Positions 1-5,017 of a DNA stretch of 8,013 nucleotides are shown here, one piece after another. The notes below the pieces were generated by a model. That model saw nothing but the letters and a program-made list of their open reading frames with translations, ran no database searches and was not told where the DNA came from. Numbering within the stretch: position 1 is the first letter of the stretch; the number at the start of each line of letters is the position of its first letter. The translations under genes were made by a program, and so were the position numbers. The DNA comes from Bacteroides sp. Lineage in GTDB: Bacteria; Bacteroidota; Bacteroidia; Bacteroidales; Bacteroidaceae. The stretch spans positions 1 to 8,013 of the forward strand of contig DYCT01000079.1 in assembly GCA_019417975.1 (NCBI GenBank), read 5' to 3'.

Positions 1-119
1 CGCTTTTATTTATACAGACCACACCTCTATACATCCGGATATAGCCCTCAACTGCTGATTTCACACTTCTAATCAGATTTTAATTTCACTCTAATCGTTT
101 CTAATTTCTTCTTTGTTGA

Positions 120-128
120 GCAAATATA
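120..128 (-). promoter_or_regulatory. Possible Bacteroidetes -7 promoter element reading leftward
   Basis: On the minus strand this reads TATATTTGC, a full match to the Bacteroides -7 consensus TAnnTTTG followed by C. I do not see a good TTTG -33 element at the usual 19-21 nt upstream, so this is only half a promoter. If active, it would start a transcript near position 113 that runs off the left edge of the window. A match this short can arise by chance in AT-rich DNA. Confidence 0.3.
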
Positions 129-189
129 TTAACTGACCATACATCGGCTGTCCGCTAAAATGTGTGCCTTTGTTCATGGTTGCTTGAGC

Positions 190-294
190 CCCAAACGGTC
201 ATTAGGCCGTTTGGTGTGTTATTTGATTACATGCTCGCAGTCTTTTGTCTTATAAAAGAGCAAAATCCAAGCAAGCCCTAATGACCGATTTGGG
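190..294. repeat. 17-bp inverted repeat with one bulged base, enclosing about 70 bp
   Basis: The left arm (190-206, CCCAAACGGTCATTAGG) pairs with the right arm (277-294) over 17 base pairs, with one unpaired base (A288). Inside, TGCTC (232-236) can pair with GAGCA (258-262), and TTTT (243-246) with AAAA (254-257), so the whole 105 bp could fold as one structured RNA or cruciform. No target-site duplication is seen at the ends. The function is unknown. It may be a structured RNA, a small MITE-like element or a recombination site. Confidence 0.5.
191..214. repeat. Short perfect hairpin overlapping the left arm of the longer inverted repeat
   Basis: CCAAACGG (191-198) and CCGTTTGG (207-214) form a perfect 8-bp stem with the 8-nt loop TCATTAGG. 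Because 191-206 is also the left arm of the 190-294 pairing, the two folds exclude each other. A T-rich but interrupted stretch follows on the plus strand (TGTGTTATTTG), so this could act as a weak terminator for a gene to the left on the plus strand. No clean U-run is present. Confidence 0.45.
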
Positions 295-468
295 TTAAAC
301 CTTCTATGCTTATGGTTGTAGTGCCGGATGCGTGGAAGGATTATGCTATACATGGCCATATCTTCTGATTATCGTTTTGATACTTAAATTGAATAACTGC
401 AAGATAAAAGTAGTAAATAATTGGATAATTGTGTTTGTTCTGTTAGTCTTGTGAGTTGAAATTCTGTA

Positions 469-484
469 TATTTATGCATAAATA
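469..484. repeat. 16-bp perfect palindrome
   Basis: TATTTATGCATAAATA is its own reverse complement across all 16 bases. Symmetric AT-rich sites of this kind are common binding sites for dimeric regulators, but no promoter or gene start lies next to it, so a role is only a guess. It may also be chance in AT-rich DNA. Confidence 0.35.
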
Positions 485-575
485 AGCATGGCTGTTGGCT
501 GATATTGAATATTTATACAAGATATTGGAGCTAAAAAGCCTTGTTTCGGGGTGCTGAAAAGTACGATTTCGGACG

Positions 576-585
576 AAGTATCTTA
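576..585 (+). repeat. Isolated direct copy of the AAGTATCTTA motif
   Basis: This 10-mer AAGTATCTTA is the same unit that is repeated inside the hairpin at 584-651, which begins within its last two bases. It has no pairing partner within the hairpin. It makes five copies of the unit within 62 bp (576-585, 598-607, 606-615 inverted, 620-629 with one change, 628-637 inverted with one change). Confidence 0.55.
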
Positions 586-651
586 GGTTCGTTTTCCAAG
601 TATCTTAAGATACTTCGCCAAGTATCCTAAGATACCTGGAAAACGCACCTA
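584..651 (-). repeat. 68-nt near-perfect hairpin (32-nt arms, 4-nt loop)
   Basis: Arms 584-615 and 620-651 pair around the 4-nt loop at 616-619. Only three of 32 positions differ: 589/646, 599/636 and 608/627. In a plus-strand RNA these are T-C, A-C and A-C mismatches. In a minus-strand RNA the last two become U-G wobbles and only one A-G mismatch remains, so the fold is best as a minus-strand transcript, the direction of the upstream receptor gene. The arms consist largely of the unit AAGTATCTTA and its complement, including the perfect 18-bp palindrome at 598-615. No U-run follows on the minus strand, so it is not a standard terminator. It may be a REP-like dispersed element, a processing or stability hairpin, or part of a small RNA. 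Confidence 0.7.
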
Positions 652-761
652 TAGTTCCTCCGGATTTTTCCCGATTTTCTCCCCGTTTTTTGCTAAGAAA
701 AAAAGAATGAAAAACGCAAAATTCTATATGCCGCACTGTAAAACAGCAACTTATTGAAATA

Positions 762-803
762 AAATTCGCGAATTTGCAAATGGGAGTCATTTTGTTTGCA
801 AAT
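762..803. repeat. Cluster of three short palindromes
   Basis: Three symmetric sites lie in 42 bp: AAATTCGCGAATTT (762-775), ATTTGCAAAT (772-781, sharing four bases with the first) and TTTGCAAA (795-802). TTTGCAAAT occurs twice, at 773-781 and 795-803, a spacing of 22 bp, or about two helical turns. This resembles an operator array, but no gene start or clear promoter is attached to it. The AT-rich background makes short palindromes likely, so confidence is low. Confidence 0.3.
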
Positions 804-926
804 ATGTGATTCTCGTGCTGCATAAATATACATTTCTGTACAATTTGACAGTTTGTTATTTGTCGGATTGAAATTGGTTTGGTGCGGTAACCGAAGGTAG
901 GGATGGGAATGTGTAGAGGTGAATTT

Positions 927-954
927 TATCGAACCGACTTTCGCCGGTTCGATA
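927..954 (-). terminator. GAAA-capped hairpin at the receptor gene 3' end, possible terminator
   Basis: Perfect 10-nt arms (927-936 and 945-954) lie about 43 nt after the receptor stop codon. In the minus-strand RNA the loop GCGAAAGU adds one G-U and one C-G pair and closes with a stable GAAA tetraloop, giving a 12-bp stem. In the plus-strand RNA the extra A-C position cannot pair, so the structure is adapted to the receptor transcript. AAAATTC rather than a U-run follows the stem. It may therefore serve as a 3' end stabiliser or a factor-dependent stop rather than a classical intrinsic terminator. Confidence 0.5.
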
Positions 955-996
955 TTTTACTATTGAGGTTTTGGCAATGTTGCCGAAACATTGTGT

Positions 997-3393
997 TTAG
1001 AAACGATAGCGGAGGTTGATGCCAAATTGGCGGGGACGTCCTTTTTGCATAAATGAGTTGCCCATCGATTCAAAATAGAATGCAGTGTAGTCTTTGTTTA
1101 GGCTGTTGTTGCTCCATACATCGATTTGCAGTCCTTTTAGTTCGGTAGAAATACAAGCGTTTAAGGTGCCATAGAAAGGCTGCACGATGTCGTTCTGCTC
1201 TGTCCAGTGTATTTTTCCGGCAGCGTTGTAGTAAGCACTCAAGGTTAAATGTTTGAAAGCGGTTCTACGGAAGAAGAAGGTATATGCTCCTCCGGCTGTC
1301 AAAGTGTGTTGCGGTACGAATGGTACGAAATTTCCATTGTAGTTCTGCGTCATCAGTTGGCCATCATTCCCTTTTCTGTTGGTCTGATAGTCGCGAAAGG
1401 TGGCGTGTGTATATCCATAGGAAGCGTGTAGTGAGAGGCTTTCGGTAGCTTGGCCTTGCAAGGCTATCTCTGCTCCGATGCTTTGGCTTCGTCCGGCGTT
1501 GACAGTCATACGTCCGAATCCGTTTTTCGAGAATTGGGCTATTTGCTGGTCGTGTGTATCCATGTAGAATACGGCAGCATCGGCTTTCAACCGTTGGTCG
1601 AAGAAGGAGAGATGGGCACCAATTTCGTAGTTCCAACTGTATTCGGGTTTGTAGAGAACACTTTCCCGAATGTCGGATTTTTCGCCATAACCGGGTATCT
1701 TGGAAGCAAGCATTTGTTCTATCTGCTTAGATGGCATCCCCATCTGTACCATTTTATCTTTCAGTGCATCGACCATTTTGTTGCGGAGTTCGCCTTGAAT
1801 CAGGTCGGAGAACAGTTGGATGTTGTAACCGCCCGATCGGTATCCTTTGCTTACGCTGGCGTAGATGTTGTTTCGCTTGTCGAAATTGTATTGGATGGCA
1901 AACTTAGGGAGCAGCTGCAAATAGTCGGTGCTGTGTTTGTCTTTGAGCTCAGCGATAGCTTTTAAGTCTTTTAGTTCCATTCCCGGACGGGCGGGGTTGA
2001 ACGCCAGGTTGAAATTGAAGTACATCGGGTCGTTGTAAGAATGGTAATTCAGGCTGGTCTTTTCATAATCAAGGCGCAGACCGGCTGTCACAGAGAGCCC
2101 TTCTACAAAGAGATTGTTGTAAGTAGACTGGTGGTATACGGCAGCACTTAGTACAGGAGTGTCGAAGTTGCCCGGGATGTAAAGTTCATTGTTGGTGATT
2201 TCCATGTGCATTTTCGGCATCGGGATGGCTGTGAAGAGGCGGTTGATGTTGGCTTCAATTTGTTTTTTTACTCCTTCTTCCTTGAAGGTGACGGGACCTT
2301 TTGTGTTCAGCCATTGGTAGAAACCGAATGCTCCGGTAGTCCATTGCCAGTTGCTTCCGGGTTTCGATTTGAGTACGATTTCTTCCGAAAGGGTGTTCAG
2401 ACGCTGTTTCTGAGTCAAATTGAAAATATCTTTGTCGGTAAAGTCCTGGTCTAAGAACATCCGGTCTTTTAAATGTTGGTAGCCTGTCACCGAAGAGAAT
2501 GTGAATTTCTTTGCGTGGTATTCCAGGTTGACACCGGCATTGAGCAGGCTGCGTCGGTAGCTGTTTTCGTCGTTGAAAGATACCGGAGCGATGTGGTTTG
2601 TCTTTTTATCGTACAGACCGTATGCATATCCGCCTTGGTCGCCATATTCGTAGTTTACATTAAAATCCACCTTCAGGTTTTCGTTCGGAAGCCAAATGGC
2701 ACGGATGCGTCCGCCTCCACTGCTTAACTTATCCGCATTCTTGTTGACCTGAGGATTGTTGTTGCGGAAGAATCCGCCACGGTATTCATAGAATCCTCCG
2801 GCCGAGAAAGCAAACTGATTGTTCAGTCGGTGGTAGTGTGTGAGCGATGCGTTGTAATTGTTATAGGTAGCTGCACCGAGTTTGATGTCTGTCCCTTGAT
2901 AGGTGAACGGAGAGCGTGTGTGCACTTTGATGAGGCCTCCCATCGTGTTGCGTCCATACAAGGTGCCTTGCGGGCCACGAAGCACATCAATGCGTTCGAT
3001 GTCGTAAAAATTGAAGTCGAAAGCCGATTTGTCGATATATGGGATATTGTCTACATAGAGTCCGACAGCCGGAGTGTTGATGCGTGCACCGATGCCACGG
3101 ATATAAACAGCCGATGTGAGACGGGTGCCATAGTCGGGGATGAAGAGGTTGGGCACAATGCTGCTTACTTGCTTCAGTGAGTTGATGTGGTATTGTTGCA
3201 TGTCTTTTTGTGAAATGAGTGTGGAAGCGACAGGCATCTGTTGCAATTTGACGTTCTCTTTGGGAGAGGCGATGACTACCACTTCTTCTATATCCATGAC
3301 ACGGGTAGTGTCTTTGGGGGCAATTTCGTGGGCGTTTACTGTACATAGTGTAAGCAGAGCTATTCCTGATAATAGATACATTCTCTTGTTCAT
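997..3393 (-). CDS. TonB-dependent outer membrane receptor (COG1629-like), substrate unknown
   Basis: A 798-residue receptor that should import a ligand across the outer membrane using TonB energy. Residues 1-21 are a signal peptide ending in VNA. A TonB-box-like segment (IEEVVVIA, about 35-42) follows, then the plug to about residue 165 with RGIGAR, GLYVDNIPY and RGPQGTLYGRNTMGG (139-153). The rest is a beta-barrel with SKGYRSGGYN (515-524), KPEYSWNYEIG (582-592) and the terminal FGINLRYRF, ending in Phe as outer membrane proteins do. No carboxypeptidase-like N-terminal domain is present and no SusD gene is adjacent, so it is not a SusC-type glycan receptor. I chose the start at 3393, not the in-frame ATG at 3447, because it gives a proper signal peptide and the promoter lies at 3416-3448. 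The barrel pattern resembles siderophore-type receptors, but the ligand is not readable. Confidence 0.93.
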   Translation of the reverse strand: MNKRMYLLSGIALLTLCTVNAHEIAPKDTTRVMDIEEVVVIASPKENVKLQQMPVASTLISQKDMQQYHINSLKQVSSIVPNLFIPDYGTRLTSAVYIRGIGARINTPAVGLYVDNIPYIDKSAFDFNFYDIERIDVLRGPQGTLYGRNTMGGLIKVHTRSPFTYQGTDIKLGAATYNNYNASLTHYHRLNNQFAFSAGGFYEYRGGFFRNNNPQVNKNADKLSSGGGRIRAIWLPNENLKVDFNVNYEYGDQGGYAYGLYDKKTNHIAPVSFNDENSYRRSLLNAGVNLEYHAKKFTFSSVTGYQHLKDRMFLDQDFTDKDIFNLTQKQRLNTLSEEIVLKSKPGSNWQWTTGAFGFYQWLNTKGPVTFKEEGVKKQIEANINRLFTAIPMPKMHMEITNNELYIPGNFDTPVLSAAVYHQSTYNNLFVEGLSVTAGLRLDYEKTSLNYHSYNDPMYFNFNLAFNPARPGMELKDLKAIAELKDKHSTDYLQLLPKFAIQYNFDKRNNIYASVSKGYRSGGYNIQLFSDLIQGELRNKMVDALKDKMVQMGMPSKQIEQMLASKIPGYGEKSDIRESVLYKPEYSWNYEIGAHLSFFDQRLKADAAVFYMDTHDQQIAQFSKNGFGRMTVNAGRSQSIGAEIALQGQATESLSLHASYGYTHATFRDYQTNRKGNDGQLMTQNYNGNFVPFVPQHTLTAGGAYTFFFRRTAFKHLTLSAYYNAAGKIHWTEQNDIVQPFYGTLNACISTELKGLQIDVWSNNSLNKDYTAFYFESMGNSFMQKGRPRQFGINLRYRF

Positions 3394-3415
3394 AAGTCTT
3401 TTGGTTATTTTGGTT

Positions 3416-3448
3416 GCAAAGTAAGTTAGAAAGAATTGCTCTCGCAAT
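3416..3448 (-). promoter_or_regulatory. Promoter of the TonB-dependent receptor gene
   Basis: On the minus strand, ATTG (3448-3445) is followed after 20 nt by TTACTTTGC (3424-3416), which matches the Bacteroidetes -7 consensus TAnnTTTG at seven of eight positions plus the following C. Transcription would start near 3409, about 16 nt before the ATG at 3393. This excludes the longer reading frame that would start at 3447. Confidence 0.65.
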
Positions 3449-3469
3449 CCTCATTTATGAGGAATTCTT
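3431..3469. promoter_or_regulatory. Nested inverted repeats between divergent promoters, candidate operator
   Basis: Three perfect dyads overlap here: AAGAATT/AATTCTT (3431-3437 and 3463-3469), ATTGC/GCAAT with a 4-nt spacer (3435-3448), and TCCTCAT/ATGAGGA with a 2-nt spacer (3448-3463). They cover the receptor -33 element and part of its spacer, and reach to within 11 bp of the phosphatase -33 element. A protein bound here could control both genes. Which regulator would bind is unknown. Confidence 0.45.
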
Positions 3470-3480
3470 GGGTTGGTGTT

Positions 3481-3511
3481 TTTGTGGGTAATTGATAAAG
3501 TCTTATTTTTG
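3481..3511 (+). promoter_or_regulatory. Promoter of the PAP2 phosphatase gene
   Basis: TTTG at 3481-3484, a spacer of 19 nt, then TATTTTTG at 3504-3511 followed by C. This is a full match to the Bacteroides -33/-7 promoter consensus with correct spacing. Transcription would start near 3518, leaving a leader of only about 15 nt before the ATG at 3534. Confidence 0.75.
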
Positions 3512-3533
3512 CATCGGAATTTAGCGTAAGTAA

Positions 3534-4394
3534 ATGAAACTGTTTTTATACCTACTGATGGTTGCTTTTTGGCTCCATTCTTCATCAGCAGTAGCTGGTT
3601 ATACTGCTTTGTCATCAATCTCTTTTTCGACCGACTCGTTGGAAACAGAGACAACTTCGGTTGATTCTTTTCAGTCTGTAGTAGTGGCAGATACGGTAAA
3701 GCAGAAGGCAAAGAAAGGCGATGCGACTCGCTTTCAAGCCAAACAACTCATTTTGCCGGCTTCGCTGGTAGCGGTAGGGGCTTTGGGAGTGAGTATCCCT
3801 AAGTTGAAGGAGTGGAACACGGACTTGCGCGACGGACTGGCCGATTGGCGTAATGGGCATTATTTTCGGGCAGACGATTATTTGCAATATTTGCCTGTTG
3901 TGGCTCATCTGGGTTTGGGCTTTTTGCCACTTAAGGGGAAACATACACACGTAGAACGCATTTGTGTGCTGGCTACTTCGTATGCCACAATGGGGATTTT
4001 AGTAAATGGTATTAAATATACGGTCAAGGAACGCAGACCGGATGGAAGTTCTCGCAATTCTTTCCCCTCCGGACATTCGGCAACGGCTTTTATGGGTGCC
4101 GAGTTGGTACGTCTTGAGTATAAAAATGCTTCACCATGGTATGGAGTGGGAGCTTATGCTGTGGCTTGTGGAGTAGGATTTCTGCGAATGTATAACGAAC
4201 GTCATTGGTGTAATGATGTATTGGCAGGAGCCGGAATCGGTATTTTGAGTGCACGTGTAGGTTATTGGCTTTTGCCTCTGGAACGGAAATGGTTTCGCTT
4301 GGACCGGAAAAAGGAGTCGAGCACAGTGTTGGTCTGCCCTTACTATGATAATTTCAACAAAGGGGCAGGTGCTATGGTTACTGCTGTGTTCTGA
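3534..4394 (+). CDS. PAP2-superfamily phosphatase, membrane-associated or periplasmic
   Basis: A 286-residue protein with the three PAP2 signatures: K161-x6-R168-P169 (KYTVKERRP), PSGH at 178-181, and R218-x5-H224-x3-D228 (RMYNERHWCND). In this family H224 is expected to form the phospho-intermediate, with H181 and D228 assisting. The enzymes dephosphorylate lipid phosphates such as undecaprenyl diphosphate, phosphatidate, phosphatidylglycerol phosphate or lipid A. Residues 1-21 look like a signal peptide or membrane anchor. Residues 22-65 are a Ser/Thr-rich, charged linker, and hydrophobic segments surround the catalytic motifs (about 71-88, 119-133, 142-160, 201-217, 229-247). The start follows a consensus promoter by about 22 nt. 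The gene is divergent from the receptor and shares its control region. All catalytic residues are present. Lipid A phosphatase is one possibility, but the substrate cannot be assigned from sequence alone. Confidence 0.9.
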   Translation: MKLFLYLLMVAFWLHSSSAVAGYTALSSISFSTDSLETETTSVDSFQSVVVADTVKQKAKKGDATRFQAKQLILPASLVAVGALGVSIPKLKEWNTDLRDGLADWRNGHYFRADDYLQYLPVVAHLGLGFLPLKGKHTHVERICVLATSYATMGILVNGIKYTVKERRPDGSSRNSFPSGHSATAFMGAELVRLEYKNASPWYGVGAYAVACGVGFLRMYNERHWCNDVLAGAGIGILSARVGYWLLPLERKWFRLDRKKESSTVLVCPYYDNFNKGAGAMVTAVF

Positions 4395-4418
4395 TTGGAA
4401 TTCGTTGTTTGGTATCGG

Positions 4419-5012
4419 TCAGATGCTGTCTGCACCGATATATCCATTTATTACAGCATAGATGGCCAATCCGGCTACCGACTTGATTCCTAATTTTTCG
4501 GTGATGTTTTTCCGATGCGTGATGACAGTCGTCAAGCTGATGTTGAGGCGGTCGGCTATTTCCTTATTGATATATCCTTTGGTCAGCAGTATTAAAACTT
4601 CTATTTCGCGTGCCGAAAGGTCTTGTGCTACTTGTCCATGGGGTGTGGCCGAACGTTGTGTGTGACCTTGTTGGTGCAGGAGCATGATGTCTCGTACCAA
4701 CCCTTCCTTAGACTGATTGGTGTTGAGGGTAGGTATGTCAGTGTTGTTTAGCAGATTGTTTTCTCCATGGGTCAAAACGATAGCTTTCGGCTTCCTTTCC
4801 AAAAAGAAAGCTGTATGGTCGAAATAAATTTGTGCCGCTACGAAATAATGAGCGTAGGCATCAGGCGTATCGTCAATCAGTGCATCGAAACTATTGAATG
4901 TACGTACGGTGGCCTGTGGCATAAATTCCTCCAAAATCATTTCCAAGCCAAGTATGGCTAATGTGTTAGGCTCCAGAATGGCTATTTCCTGTCTGTTATG
5001 GTCGGTATGCAT
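4419..5012 (-). CDS. LuxR/GerE-type transcriptional regulator with degenerate receiver domain
   Basis: A 197-residue DNA-binding regulator. Residues about 131-192 form a LuxR/GerE helix-turn-helix: LSAREIEVL (132-140), the recognition region NKEIADRLNISLTTVITHRKN (149-169) and TEKLGIKS (171-178). Residues about 8-110 have the length and strand pattern of a response-regulator receiver, including IVLTHG (78-83) where the conserved Thr of strand 4 is expected. The acidic pair of strand 1 is replaced (AILEPN, 11-16), and the expected phospho-Asp after strand 3 is missing (YFVAAQ, 56-61), so aspartate phosphorylation looks unlikely. I prefer the start at 5012, five nt after the FAD gene stop; an in-frame ATG at 5054 would overlap that gene by 37 bp. 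No histidine kinase is adjacent. Targets are unknown. Confidence 0.85.
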   Translation of the reverse strand: MHTDHNRQEIAILEPNTLAILGLEMILEEFMPQATVRTFNSFDALIDDTPDAYAHYFVAAQIYFDHTAFFLERKPKAIVLTHGENNLLNNTDIPTLNTNQSKEGLVRDIMLLHQQGHTQRSATPHGQVAQDLSAREIEVLILLTKGYINKEIADRLNISLTTVITHRKNITEKLGIKSVAGLAIYAVINGYIGADSI

Positions 5013-5017
5013 AGATG

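Larger units (their letters stand above)
1..996. other. Long non-coding, repeat-rich intergenic region
   Basis: No convincing protein gene was found in this stretch of almost 1 kb. The only longer frame (minus strand, 605-823) has no recognisable domain, no promoter and runs through a hairpin, so it is left out. The region is more AT-rich than the neighbouring genes and contains several separate inverted repeats, listed individually. It lies downstream of the receptor gene. A leftward promoter-like element at 120-128 suggests that another minus-strand gene may begin beyond the left edge. No tRNA or rRNA, and no riboswitch that I recognise, is visible. A small RNA gene inside it cannot be excluded. 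Confidence 0.7.

Noticed and set aside
55..76. CTGATT/AATCAG hairpin followed by ATTTTAATTT, terminator-like on the plus strand
   Set aside because: Only a 6-bp AT-rich stem with a 10-nt loop, and no plus-strand gene is visible to its left.
605..823. 72-residue minus-strand reading frame in the intergenic region
   Set aside because: No recognisable domain, no promoter or start signal, unusual composition, and its 3' end lies inside the large hairpin. Likely chance.
945..954. CGGTTCGATA resembling a tRNA T-loop
   Set aside because: It is one arm of the receptor 3' hairpin; no other tRNA arms or cloverleaf surround it.
997..3393. SusC-type glycan receptor
   Set aside because: The carboxypeptidase-like N-terminal domain is missing and no SusD partner is adjacent.
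2987..3454. 155-residue minus-strand frame overlapping the receptor start
   Set aside because: It is an out-of-frame shadow of the receptor gene, without family features of its own.
4390..4423. Possible stem (TCTGA/TCAGA) between the convergent phosphatase and regulator genes
   Set aside because: Only five standard pairs plus wobbles, a long loop and no U-run; it overlaps both stop codons. Not enough for a terminator call.
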